From: Hofstenia miamia
Lineage: Eukaryota > Xenacoelomorpha > Acoela
Length of the DNA stretch: 64,000 nt
Reading direction: 5' to 3'
NCBI GenBank assembly: GCA_004352715.1
Contig: SCFE01000079.1
Location: 337,273-401,272, forward strand
Position numbers and translations under genes: made by a program. Each line of letters starts with the position of its first letter. Positions within the stretch are counted from its first letter, which is position 1. This document shows positions 11,968 to 25,000 of the stretch, piece by piece. A model generated the notes under the pieces. That model had not been told where the DNA came from. It searched no databases and saw only the letters and a program-made list of their open reading frames with translations.

Positions 11968-13404
11968 TATTAATTCTAAAAACAGTATAAACGAAATAAA
12001 ATGTGCTTTAAGCAGAATTATAAATATTTACCTCTTGGTTTCCATACATGTCCTCCATCCTGTATAATGTATTTTTGTCTTCATATTAACTATTATTAGT
12101 TGTCCTTAATGTCTTAATCCATTTTAATATTTTCTGATAAACCTTAAAATAGTTCTAATGGTTCACATTCACTCAAAATATTAAAGCTCTTTATCATTGC
12201 AAAATGAGAAATCTTTAAGAAAATTTTTAAATATTTGTGCTCATCTAAAGAGAATTTCAACAAGAAGTTCTCAATTAAGTGAAAAGATAGTTTTCACACG
12301 TTTTTAGTTATTCATAATTTTGAAGCCTTAGTGTGGAATTTTCGAATTAATCACTGTTTTGCACAATAATCATAAGCTAGATCTATTGGATAGTTGAATG
12401 AAAATCATCTACGACATTCATTTGTGTAATTCCAAACATTTTTGCAGATTTTCTTGATGAATTTGCTAATGAAATTGTCTGTGCCATACAAAGGAGTGAA
12501 GGACATTAGATTCGAATAGAATTTATCAATTTTTTTTAACGATTCATTACCATCATTCAGCATTGGCATGTGTTATTAATGATTTTCGAGACAAAGGACT
12601 GTAAATTTTCTTGATCTAAGACTAATCTGTCACTGAAATTTAAGTATATCCACTTTAAAAGCATTTTGTACATCATAATGAGTGTTTGTCACATGCCATT
12701 GTTGTCATGCAAATATGTATGTGTAGGCACTTGTGACAAATGTATTTATGTATTCTTATTGATTGTGTAATATTTTTAATTATTAATCATTTGAATTAAT
12801 TTTTGGAACCGCAGAAGAGCTTACTTGACGCAATGGCAAGTTCATCATTGGTTCATGTTTTGATAAATTATATTTTACTTTAATTCAGTAAACAAGACAT
12901 GAGTGCACTTAGACTCTCTATCCATATTTACACATTTGTGGACATACATAGTGCGAACTAGTGCTTGTGGTAAGAATGTTCTTTGCTCTATTACACCGAC
13001 TAAGATTAGTTTTTATTAATGGTTGGACTTGGATGGGCTATTTTGTTGTATGACTTAATCAAGAGGCTAGATGACCGTACAGAACAGCAGTATACGACTC
13101 TAGTGACACCAAATTTTCATTTAAAACTTCTTAAGCAAAAATTTACGGCTATTCAAACGATTATTAAAAGTAGCATTATATGGACTTTTTTAACACCCTC
13201 ACCTGAGTATTTATTACATAGACAACACGTTCAGGGGTTAATTTGAGCACATTTTGTCAAAGGAAATCTAAAATAAAAATGACTATGTATCAATAACGAT
13301 ATTGTGAACTATATATAAATAACAATTCCAAAAAATTAATTTGTAAAATTATATTTTTTAGACAAAGTAAAATTCCACCGTTATAATATTAAATTTGTTT
13401 TACG
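11968..13404. other. intergenic DNA upstream of CBR copy 2
   Basis: AT-rich DNA with no recognised domain. Small open frames (for example 13019-13246) look like chance. The promoter of the second carbonyl reductase should lie at its right end. Confidence 0.4.
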
Positions 13405-16400
13405 ATGTCTTTACGTATATGTCTCGTTACTGGCTCAAACAAAGGCATTGGATTCGAAGTTGTCGCCAGGTTTCTAAGCTTTACTCAGATAATGATATTG
13501 TATATCTGACATCCCGTGACAAAGAAAGGGGCGCTAAGGCATTGAAAACCTTGCATGATGAAGGATTAAAGAACATAAGGTAGGTTTTCTGTACGTGCAT
13601 TGCATCCTTTCCAAAATGAATGAAGGAATTTTAGAGAGCACTTTAATACATGGAGCAGGTTGGTCACAGCATTATATTAGCTGATATGTTGTAATCGCAT
13701 AATGCTTTCTCCAAGTAACTCTTCACAATATTTGTACAATCCCATTGAATTCCAAAGAGATGGGATAAAAATAGATGGTAGTTTCTTGTGTCTTATTAGT
13801 GATTTTTTTCAAATCTTTATCGGATTTGAGTTCCATGGAAATTAAATTTCTTATTAACAAGCAATGGGAGTCGGATAACCGGAAATGGTAGAATGGGAAT
13901 GAATCAGATTAAATCTCTTAAGCTCCCTAAGCCTTTCTTAAAGTACTTCTAAAATCTTGTGTATGTAGCTTAGCTATTCGACCTGGAAGTGACTTTCCTC
14001 CCAATCCTAATTATTTGATTATCAATCAAAAGTTTAATTGCTTTTTTAGTGACAATTGCTGATTTATATTAGGGTGTAAAACTTTGTAACCATTGTTTTT
14101 ATAAATATCTGTAAATTTTATGTATGCTATTGTATTACAGCCTGGGGCATAATCTTCATATATTTGTCTAAGAACTTTATGTGAGTGAGAAAAATGTAAA
14201 TAAAGTAAGAAGAAAAGTTATATTTGATAATTTAGAAATAAATTCAACATTTTTAATTGTGCAAAGCCTAGTCTTAAAATCGTAAAATTCAGATTTAGAT
14301 GGGCGAAGCGAGGAGGAAAATTTTCCAAGGTTTAGGTTAAATGAAGTTGAGTCACTTCCACCAAAATAAAAATTTATATATTTGTAATCGAGATTCTAAA
14401 CACTATAAGTGAAATAACTTTGTTTTGAATTAAATAACTTTCATGCAAATATTTATTTTCAAAGACGACTAACATATATATAGTTAAAATTATTAATTGT
14501 AGTGCGTTTTAACTTCATGCATTCTGTATTTTGATAACAATAGTTGTTGATTTTGATTTACTAGCAAAGATAATCATCTCATTTGTCTGCTCTTTGCCAC
14601 AGACAGCAATTCAATTAACCCTAGAACAACTTTGCTGTCTCTTATTTAATATTAAGAAAATCAAGTTTATTGCAAAAAGCCTTATTGAAGTAACAGATAG
14701 TATTGTAGAGAACAAGATATTTAATATAACAAAAATTCAAAGAAAATAAGGGGTCAAAGGCTCATTGATTATTCTTGTTTATCATTTTAAATTGTGATGA
14801 ATTTAATCTGAATTTTATGGTGACTTTAATTAACATTGTGGCTTTATTCCTAGTTTGCATTTATGAATTGCAGGTTATCCGGCGACCCTAAGTTTACAAA
14901 AAATAACCATTGTATAATTCTTATTTAATCAATGCAGTATTTTGTGAAAATAATGGAATTCACTCATAGTGACATCTTTGGACATTCAATTATAGGTGAG
15001 GGATGTCTTCAGAAGAATCCATCTTTGTTAAAACGTTTATTTCAATGCCATAATTATATTTTCAATAGTGAAATAATCACCAAATCCAAAAAAATTATTA
15101 CCAAGCCTGATATTTGCACACTAACTGTTGACACTTTAAACAAAAAATGGCACTTACCTTTTCAAAACCTGAAACTATAGAATATTTAAATTGATAAAAA
15201 AAGGAAACTTTTCGATGGCAAAATTACTGATAAAATTAATAATGTGGTGTTGTCTATTGACAATCCATTGTGTGCATAAAATACATTATTATAGGGCGAA
15301 TGTCACTTTTTCATAATTGTATCTTTTGTTTGAAAATTTGATTCGTTGCATCTCAGAACTATCATTGTTGACCTCGAATTTGCTATAGTCATATTTTCAA
15401 AAGAATAGTATAAAATCAGAGGGCTTTTGATTGTTACTTTCTCTTTTCATTAATATTAAAATTGTAACACCTAGATATTTGCAGCTGGATCTTGAAGATA
15501 CTTCAACGATAGAGTCAGCAGCAGAAACTATCTTAAAAGAGCATGGAAAATTAGATGTCTTAGTAAACAATGCAGCCATTGCTTACAGAAGGAGTTCTAC
15601 TGTCCCTTTTAAGGAACAAGCAGAGGTATGCTTAATTCTAGCAAACATAATTTGCTATGACAGTCTCTTAGGTCACCAACAGAACCAATTATTTTGGAAC
15701 CCTCAATGTCACCAAAGCGTTCATTCCACTTTTAAAAAATGGACGAATAGTCAACGTAGCAAGTTTTGTTGGCAAACTATCTCAGGTAAGATGAACATAC
15801 ATTTGGAATAATTTTTCTTCAAATTTGTACATTATGCGGATCATTTTTGAACTTTATAAAATTGCATTCATCTTAAAATTTAAATACAAAATATCCTTAG
15901 CACTAGAACAGCGAGAACTCCTTCAGTATAAATTTACATCTGATGTTTCAAATGCGAAAATTATTGAATAGAAGCAAACTTTCTCCTAATAGCAAGTTCA
16001 ATGAGATTATCGACTTAATTGGAAGTATATGTACCTGCTAGTGTTTTTACTGAATGAATAATGAAGCAAAAAACAAAGGCTTACATGCCATTTTGACCTA
16101 GTGTTAAGAATACTTTAATTAATGACAAGTCTTTAGGATAGTAATACGTATCAAATTTTTCACTTATTGGACTTTTATACAATCACTATATTTTTACTTT
16201 TCTAATCAGCAAATTTTCAATATTACTATAAAAACTTTACTAAATAAATTTAGCAGTAAGTTAGATCTAATATGATTGTAATATTTAAATTTGTGCATCA
16301 ATATGCTAAGCCAATCACTTGCTTCTACGTAGTTATCATAGATCCCTTTCTTTAAGATTATAAATTAGTATGCTTAGGTGCGTGAAGATCATCAGGCAAA

Positions 16401-17553
16401 AGTAACCTCGCCTGATCTTAGAGTAGAAGAATTATCAGCATTCATGACAGACTTTATTGAGAAAGCAAAGACAAATTCTCACCAAGAAGCAGGTTATTCA
16501 AACACGGCTTATGGAATGAGCAAGTTAGGTCTTATCGCTCTTTCTAATGTAAGGTTTCATTTTACTGTTAATCCAATGGAAATGCTATCAATATTAAAAT
16601 AGCTTCCAGTTATTTTAAGTTCTAATATAATTCGGATAAGTAAAATATAGCAATGGAACCTCTTCATACTTACAAAAATTCCATTATAAATATTTACTGG
16701 ATATCANNNNNNNNNNNNNNNNNNNNNAGGTGCGTGAAGATCATCAGGCAAAAGTAACCTCGCCTGATCTTAGAGTAGAAGAATTATCAGCATTCATGAC
16801 AGACTTTATTGAGAAAGCAAAGACAAATTCTCACCAAGAAGCAGGTTATTCAAACACGGCTTATGGAATGAGCAAGTTAGGTCTTATCGCTCTTTCTAAT
16901 GTAAGGTTTCATTTTACTGTTAATCCAATGGAAATGCTATCAATATTAAAATAGCTTCCAGTTATTTTAAGTTCTAATATAATTCGGATAAGTAAAATAT
17001 AGCAATGGAACCTCTTCATACTTACAAAAATTCCATTATAAATATTTACTGGATATCACAGAATTACATAATTTGTTTATGTCTTAAAAGCGTCATTTAT
17101 TTCTTGGTAAGTTTATATGTTGACTTTGTAAGGTTTTGATGAAATTGAAAAAGGTATTTCAGTTCTGCGTTGTTTCTAAAGCCGCAATCATTCTCGCAAT
17201 CGCTTGTTCACCGCATTCGAATTACAGTGACAGGAAGAGGCTGCAGAAGTTAAGAGTGAAACGAGTTTGGAGTGCCAATGAGATGGATATATTTTTGCTA
17301 TATTAAATATACTATAAATCGTTTTTCTTAAATGCTTAGTTTGATTTTTTAGATTCATGCACGTGAGTTGGCTAGTGAAAACATTGCTGTCGTTTCAATG
17401 TGTCCAGGTACAACTTTAACTGATATGGCAGGACCACTTGGTATAAGACCAGTGGCTGAAGGAGCAGATATAGTCACTTGGTTGGTTACTAAGGACAATA
17501 TTATGGAGCTATCTGGTAAATTCATTAGAGAAAAAGCAGTTGCAGATTGGTAG
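13405..17553 (+). CDS. CBR1: CBR1-like carbonyl reductase, copy 2 (frameshift in exon 1)
   Basis: Second paralogue of the five-exon carbonyl reductase. Exons are 13405-13579, 15475-15625, 15672-15785, 16378-16548 and 17353-17553. Exon 1 is 175 nt, whereas both paralogues have 176. The frame breaks at 13463-13465, after the codons for GFEVV, and the downstream part (SKLYSDNDIVYLTSRDKER) is in another frame. This is a single-base deletion or a sequencing error. Elsewhere splice sites and frame are intact, with TGSNKGIG, NNAA in place of NNAG, the catalytic Ser in NVASFVG, and AYGMSK. The CPGW of copy 1 is CPGT here. Exon 4 is repeated at 16730-16900, after a 21-N gap, inside an exact 331-bp duplication that is probably an assembly error. 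If the frameshift is real, this is a recent pseudogene. Confidence 0.88.
16376..16706. repeat. 331-bp exact duplicate, left copy (with exon 4)
   Basis: Identical to 16728-17058 as far as I can read, with 21 Ns between the copies. It carries exon 4 of CBR copy 2 and part of intron 4. The identity across intron sequence points to an unmerged contig overlap. Confidence 0.85.
16728..17058. repeat. 331-bp exact duplicate, right copy (second exon 4)
   Basis: Right member of the duplicated pair. The exon 4 copy is 16730-16900. Using both exons would insert 57 residues twice, which no paralogue shows. Confidence 0.85.
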
Positions 17554-17664
17554 AAAAACATTGTTTTCAATTTTAATACAGTTTTTAAGACGTTGTCAGC
17601 ATATTAATGAAATTTATTGACATTTGAAATGTATCTTATATATACATATATTAAGCACAATATA

Positions 17665-17670
17665 AATAAA
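17665..17670 (+). terminator. candidate polyadenylation signal of CBR copy 2
   Basis: AATAAA about 112 nt after the TAG at 17551-17553, in AT-rich 3' flank. Confidence 0.5.
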
Positions 17671-18242
17671 AATAATGCTGAAGAAATTGGCTTATTGAAT
17701 GCGATGACATGGGCATTCTTGTCTATTTAATATGGACTTTCAAGTTTAAGTTTTAGTAACAATATTTTAAAAATATCGACAATTATTTTTCCAATATGAA
17801 TGTAGCAATGTGTGAAACGCTCATAACAATCATTCGCAAACCGATGTAATGTATACTAACACATATAAATAAAATTAAAAAAATCAACAAAATAAACAAT
17901 TTAAGGTAAAGCAAAAAATGCGAATTGAGAACAAACTCAAATAATACATAGGAATACTTATAATGCCGCTTAAAACCAATGAAGATTTTCTTACACAAAA
18001 AGGACGTATCATCTAAACTGATCATCCCCAGTACGAAATAGGTTGAATCCAATAAGAGTGGATAACTGCTTTTTTAACAGAATGTAAAATTCCTTCAACA
18101 CAATTTTTTTGAAAAGCTGGGTAGACGTTGTTAATGAGTATAGAATAGTTCCACTTTCTACATTGGAGCTAAACATAATGTATAAAGTGACACATATTTG
18201 AAAATCTCCTAGACTAGAGAAAATTCCATTATTTACACATCA
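17671..18242. other. AT-rich intergenic DNA
   Basis: Nothing recognisable apart from the 3' flank of CBR copy 2. Confidence 0.4.
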
Positions 18243-19467
18243 GGGGTATGTTGGAATGCAGGGCATGTTGGAACAGAGTCCTTTTGCGTAATCTAATAAA
18301 TATAATTATAATTCAAGTGAGCCACCATGTGACTAGTGTAGCGCATTGAATTAAAAAAATATATTCCAAAATTTTCATTTGTTAACACTGGAAGTACCAA
18401 ATGTGTCAAAATTGACTCAAATTAAAATTTTGAGTATGCATTCATTAAAAACAACAGCAGGTATATGCACCTCCAAAAATATCAATAATCTATTTGAATT
18501 TCCATAAGTAAAATTTTTTTAATTCTCTTACATAATTTTTTAATTGAAATGCTACATGTAAAATGAATCTCAAGTAGTAATGGCATTCCTAGTGTTAATG
18601 ACTCATCAATGTACCTAATAGTTTTTCGTACCATGAACAGCCATACAACACAATTTATAGTCTTATAAAAGGGGCATGGAGGCTTAATAAAACAAAAAAG
18701 AAACTTAAGTTTAGATATAAGAATTTTACAAATTTCAAAATTTATTTAACGACTTAGTGATGGGGCATTTTATAAAACAACAAGGGGCAATTTGGAACAC
18801 CTGGTCCAACATGCTCTCAGTAACAATTTACTATACTTCTTTGCTTTTTAAAATTTAAGAGAAGCTCCACTGTTCAATCTACGAAAAGCCACATTGCACC
18901 CATTACTTGCAAGCTCTTGATGTTGCCCATTATTGACCTCTCAAAGCATATGTAAATTCGCCAAATGATGCATTTCTTCATTGTCACCCGAGCCAAGGTG
19001 CAACAATTTACTAAGTTCCTCAATTTGTGAATACTGCTTTGCTTAAAATGTTTTGTTTAAACAATATCCAGTAATCGTTTTCAAAGCCCAAATGGAAACG
19101 ATCTCACAGATTTTAAAAATTTGCCATATGTATCTGAAGCGAACGTACATCCAAACTCCTATGCAAGGAAAATTTGGATTCAATACGCTTCATGCGAATT
19201 GTGGGCGCACAAAGACTGCGCTGACAAAGCTGACTTTATTATACGCCAATAAAATGTCTTTTTTTGATAATGAAATGGATGGGGCATGCTGGAAAGCAGA
19301 ACCCAGAACAAGGCCCTAGTTTCCAACTAAGCTGACATATTATATTTTAAGCTATTAAATCTTTGCAGGAATGACAATTTAACAATGGTTATTTGTTAAT
19401 TTGATAATATTGCGTGATCTCTTGATAATATAGGCTTTTTCTGAAATGCGTTCTAACTAGTCCCACT
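18243..19467. mobile_element. possible eroded pogo/jerky-type element
   Basis: The left edge CAGGGGTATGTTGGAATG is followed by GGGCATGTTGGAAC. Internal motifs GGGGCAATTTGGAACACC (near 18784) and GGGGCATGCTGGAA (near 19279) recur. The proposed right edge TCCCACTCTCCCCTA (near 19461) is only a weak inverted match. Ends of the CAGGGGTAAGxTGGGGCA type occur on several invertebrate Tc1/pogo-like elements. No transposase domain is recognised, so the boundaries are tentative. Confidence 0.3.
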
Positions 19468-20359
19468 CTCCCCTAGTCCATTGCTAGTATGCAATCCTGT
19501 CCTTCTAAGTAGGCGTTAAAAAGATTTCTGTGGGGTCCTAAACTATAATTTAAAGAATCATTAAAACAAGCAAAGACAGAACCTTACGTAGCATAATCAA
19601 GGTTATTAAGACTTGGTTGCACCATTAGTGGTCATTTTGAGAGATGTTCAGTGCTATTTTGTTATATTTTAATCAATGTGACTCATGTTAATTTTGATTG
19701 GTCGCTAGCTTTTGAGTCATCAATTAATGCGTGATTTTACAAATTTAAATTTGGTATTAGATGCTCGATCGTCTGCCTAGCACTTGTTGTTCACAGTAAA
19801 TATTTGTCATCTTTGTAAGAATGAAATATGATATTGTCACAAATTTTAATTTAAGTTTTGATTTCCCAATGCACATAGTCGTATTATTTTTACTCACAGA
19901 CTTCCCTATCCGGTGATTGAACTAACCAGTTTAGATATAACAAATTTTCTCAAATTGGCCTTTACTTTTTGTTTATATTTCTAAATATTTTTAGCTTTGT
20001 TTTTTATTGATGATTATTATGTGCAACTAAATATAGGGCATCGTTTCGGATACAGCAGTGCCACTGGTCACCGCAACCAATTCCCATAACCAATCTGTAC
20101 ATTAAGGGATGGTGTAAGGCTTAGGAGAGTAAAGTTTTATTTGCATGTACGACAACAAGCCAGTGTGGCCATTCAACGTTCAATGAGTTGAGCATATAGA
20201 CTAGGTCTTCTATGGTTCTGCGGCGCCCAAGGCCATTCAACCAATGATTTTTCTTTTTGGGTTGCTTACTGGAGTACACAATTGGTTCCAAACTATCCCG
20301 CTAAATTGCAGATATGTAGCAAACTACAATTTATTACTCTTCTATATTTTTAATTGGTT
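19468..20359. other. intergenic DNA, no gene recognised
   Basis: The part 20040-20330 is less AT-rich than its surroundings and might be a decayed coding remnant. Neither strand gives a domain I recognise. Confidence 0.3.
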
Positions 20360-20412
20360 AGAATGTTCCACCGAGGACTGAAGTAGTTCATGTCCCGATA
20401 AGGGAACATTCT
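20360..20412. repeat. 53-nt strong hairpin
   Basis: Perfect 10-bp arms AGAATGTTCC (20360-20369) and GGAACATTCT (20403-20412). An inner stem pairs GGAC/GTCC and TGAA/TTCA around a GTAG loop with one bulged T. It could be a hairpin RNA or a transposon remnant. Confidence 0.55.
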
Positions 20413-20688
20413 ACACTAACGAGCCTCCATTAAATTGCCTCCATTCTTCATATTCATTTGATCAATAAGAGAATCATACTTGAAATTAAGAATAAATTCT
20501 TGAACCAATGTTTCTTTGCTAATGGGTTGGTTAGCTCACTGTACAATGATAGCAATATGTTCAAAAGAACTTACCACATTCTCAAAATTGCAAAGGTTGA
20601 AAAGTCAATCAAAAATTGGTACAAAAAACCTTGTCTAAATTAAACTATTGTAATAAGCTCCGATATAAAGATGAACGTTTTCCGAAAT

Positions 20689-22029
20689 TTAGTTGCAATT
20701 GTCGCCCAGCAAATTCTTTAGCATTGAAAATGCCCGTTCTACAGATGCATTAGACCCTTGCGCTTCCTGGAGCAGATGGTAGTCAATTGGATTCAATATG
20801 CCAGATCCTTCAAAAATCTCTTTCATGTCTGAAGCCTCTTCCAGATGTTTTGTGATATATGGTGCAAGATTGGCGGCATCAGTGTCAGCAGATAGTGAGT
20901 TTAGAAATGTGTGCAGTTTGTTCCAGGAATTCAGAATGGATGCAGATTCTGACTCTAAATCCTTCACCAGAGTAATTAAGCCAAAGTACTTCTGAATGCC
21001 AATCAACTCTGCCATAGCACCCGGGTCATTCATAGCAGTTTTCGCACGAGAAACGATGGTACCATCTTCTTCAAATTCATTCACAATATTTTTAACTATT
21101 TGAAAGTTGCCTGTGTAGTATGAAGCCGCCTCAAGCCATGTCCCTCAACGAGTAACAACTGGCTGTGGAGGCTTTCCGGTGTCTGAAAATTTGCTGCACG
21201 AGTTTTCTTCATTGTCATTGAGGCCTTTACCTTGCAATAAGTTCATCAACCTTTGGAAAAGCTGCGCGAATAATTACTGCACGGTTGTGAGCATGTAACA
21301 TGTCGAAGGGAAGGATGCATGACATTTTATGTGCACCCGCTGGCTCACATGTATTTTGCTGCATCTGAGACTAGCAGCATGACATTTTCACGATCAGTTT
21401 TTAGAAGCTGAACTGCATCGTCAACAATGCGCACCATTTTATTGCTGTTGACTATGTCCACGCTCCTGAATAGTATGAGGTAAGTTGTCCTTGGAACAGC
21501 AATATCACCCGCAAAAACAATTACAAATTTGACATTTTTGATATAAATGTCATCGACAACGATAAAAATTTTCTTACCTTACAGTTTGGCTTGAATTGTC
21601 TCGATTTTCTTCTCAGCAATTGATTTTGTTAGAATGCGACACTGGGAAACCGATGGAAGTTTCTTCCACGTGCTTCAAAAAGCTTGATCATGGAAGGATG
21701 CTTGGCTCTGTTAAGCGGAATGTCCATTTCCAATAACTATTGCACAAACAGCTCATCGAATTCGCTTTTATGAGAAAACTGAATAAAGTTTTGTCTGGTC
21801 TGGCTACTTACTGATGGAAGTTTTCCTTGATTCTTTACTGATGTCATGTGACTTTCAACCATGAACGATTTGTTGCACGTAACATTTTCTCACAAAGTTG
21901 ACAGAACAGTAAATCGATCAGACTAACAGTGAATTCAGATGGATATTTACTTGCGTGCATACTTGCTGGCCTGAAAACACGGTCGAACTGCAATAATTGT
22001 TCAAGTGACGCAGAAAACAAACAAAACAC
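20689..22029 (-). pseudogene. hAT-family transposase gene, decayed
   Basis: On the minus strand, 21844-22029 encodes a BED-like zinc finger region: FTVSLIDLLFCQLCEKML, then NRSWLKVTH, giving two Cys and a His. Further on come LFVQ, a stop, LLEMDIPLNRAKHPSM and IKLFEARGRNFHRFP, typical of the hAT N-terminal region. Several stops and frameshifts follow. The last 131 codons (20689-21084) are open and end with the hAT dimerisation signature NASVERAFSMLKNLLGDN. The whole reads as one hAT transposase or hAT-derived gene broken by mutations. No terminal inverted repeats with an 8-bp duplication could be fixed. The 3' domain shows the family clearly; the order of breaks in the middle is uncertain. 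Confidence 0.8.
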
Positions 22030-25000
22030 ATGAGAGCAGCATAGAAATTAAAGTAGAGAGGGTTTAACAAATAAATAGTGAGCAATTAGTGTAGTGATAG
22101 CGAAGGGTTTGAAAACAGTTTACAATTTGGATATGCTACTGCTGCGGAAAAATGTATATGAGAATCGCTGCGATGAAAAGTTAAAAATTTTATAGCAAAA
22201 ATGGATTTTTTAAGCGAAAAGTGTAAATTTTTACCCAAAAATAATTTTTTGGAGATTTTGACCTAACAAGTTGTTATACAGTTTATCCTGGATGGTAAAA
22301 ACGAGTGCTTTCTGCGTTTTATGAAAATTAGACCACGTAGAATCATTTTGACTTTTTTTACTTTTGTTCGCCCTAGTTATTACTCTACATGTGAAAATAG
22401 ACCATGCGTCTTAGCCAAAATAACTTGCAATTGAAATGTACAAGATTATATTATAGTAAATAAAAATTTGGAATGCTTTTGGACTTGTTTTGTACTAATT
22501 TAAGAAATATTTATTGGCATAGTAAAAGTCATTTTAAATACAAATATCAAAAATTAGGCCCTCCCCGAACATTATTTTTGGCTGCGTCACTGACACTAAC
22601 AGGATATGAATTGCATTTTTCTTACATGCGCTATAAGTGTTATCAACGTGGTGTAAGCTCTTATTTGAAAATAACACACTTTTAGGTGTTAAAAGACTGA
22701 CACATTTGAACTTCGCTTGTGCTTCTGACTCCATAGAAAAACAGCAAGTCCAAGGGCCGACCTGCAGCTCTTACGTTATGACAAGAGATACCTTTTTGTT
22801 AGAAAAAACCAAAAAGTTTAAATAAAACAGTTTGATAGTGTTAGTTATTTTCTAGCGCAGTCTTTTAACTCATCCCACTACACACAGTGTTTGTTATCCC
22901 CTACTATATATATTTTACTATAAATTACACAATCACAAAATCCTACAACCTTTTTGCTTTGATTTATCTCAATTGCTTTTCGCTTTATACATGTTTAGAG
23001 ATGATGTTGCAAATCTATTTCTTATAACTCAACTATTTGCACACCTATACTCATTCGAGGAGGCTTATTGAATTAATCAATAATGATAGCAATAACTTAC
23101 AATTGACTGTATCATGTAGATCAAAACCCAGTCATTGAGTAAAACGTTTATTTCCTTCTGTTGACAAATTTGGTTTTAATCACTTGTTGGTAATAAGAAC
23201 AGAATAAAAGCACAAGCTGTATACAAGTAATAGATTAACTAATATGATCAACCTTCCAAACAACACGGCAGTAATAACAGCATTGGTAACTTAATTGTAA
23301 AAATCTTTCAAGTGCACATCGAAATATTGAAGACCAAGAGGAACACTGATCATTTATCAAAGGTGTGGGGAATAGTGAAATCTTTGGCAGAATTAGTGGG
23401 TGCAAGCACCAGTTTCACACCTGGACGGACAACACGCCTTGCTTTAATTTTTTTCAAATGGGGCCTATATTGGCAGAATGATAATATCACTAGACTTCTG
23501 GTCAATTTCAGCACAGTTTTCCAAAGCAGGAATATTCCGCATAGCAAAATGTTGACAATTTAGCCCTCAAAGTAAATTCACTAGAATTGGTTTTTAATTT
23601 GTAGTTTTTGCTCTTTTGATACATTTTCTGTTGTTTTCCTTCAATTAATAAATTTTTAGCAAAATATATATAATATGAAATTTTGATTTCAACTCGATGG
23701 GTCGGTTCTAGAAATGTATTTAGGAAATGGGCCGGACTGGGGCATCAGTCAAGCCCGGTCGCAACTATTTGGATAATATATGAAATTTTACTAGCTACAC
23801 ATTTAAACATAATTTTTTTTGTTGATCCGTATGGCTTTTTTCGTAATACATGTATAGGAAAATCATTTTTCCATTGAGATTACTGTTAGTTTAGAAAAGG
23901 AAACAACTCAACTGTTGAAGTTTCATTTAATGACATAATATTTGAATATTATTGCATGAAAAGAAAAGAATACATTTTCAATAACTATGCCTAAATTCTT
24001 TTACAGGGAGTGAGATTGAGATGCTACACAAACTCGCTTGTCAGCAACCACTACCAATCAACATCAAAGCAGGGAAAATCAGCTGTTGTACATGAAAAAT
24101 TGTGTGTGAATTCATTGTTGTGCACAGAATAACTGGACACGTGTAGACGTGTATATATATGCTAGAGGTGTGTGGGTGTCAAATACTACCGCATCCCGCC
24201 CGTGAATTATTTTAAATTACCCATAATAGTACTCAACCGTACCCCCAAAGTTAAACTATTGTGCTTGCTAGTTGCTATTACTTGCACTCCTGGCTGCTTG
24301 TTCAGACTAAATTTTGAGTACCGTAAGATGGGGGACTTTGCCCTTTTTCGTGAAATTTGTAAAAACATATTTTTACATAAATATACTAATCCAGTATTTT
24401 CGAATGTACTGAATTACGTGGACAAATGATTTTTTTTTACCACAGTGTAAGTTGAAATGTATTTTCAAATGATTTGAAAGTACTACTTCTAAGTATAATA
24501 TTTGGTACTGTTCTGTCTTTGACTCTGCCCAACATTTGGTCCCATTACATATACAAAAACATAACGCCTTCAATTTAGATAAAATTAGGGTGACTGGTTA
24601 CCAATGAACACGATTACATTGGAAGTCAACGACTGGATTGTTATAAATACCCTTGTGGAAAGCAGACAATATTTGAGGGGTCAAAGGCATGATACCAAAG
24701 TTGAAAATATGTTTGAGGGAAGACCAAAATGCACCTAGATCTATAAAATAACGGAAACCAGGTCTAATATATAATGAGGTTCATATTGGGATATCTTCCG
24801 TCAGAAGGACTTCTTGAATATCGAACAGATTCTACTGACCAGATCCTTCAGATTGGGACACTGTTACGATGGATGACGTTTGTCTGAAACTGAAATTTGA
24901 AAACACTTTGTACCTTAGTTGACTAGTTTTCAGTTTCATTTATAGTTAAACAGCGCATTTTTGCATATATAGAGCTTTCATAAATTTTATCTCGAGATTT

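Noticed and set aside
13019-13246. 75-residue ORF upstream of CBR copy 2
   Set aside because: No domain, and it does not connect to the exons by a plausible splice.
14531-15180. Two ORFs of 72 and 82 residues in intron 1 of CBR copy 2
   Set aside because: AT-driven open frames with no recognisable protein signature.
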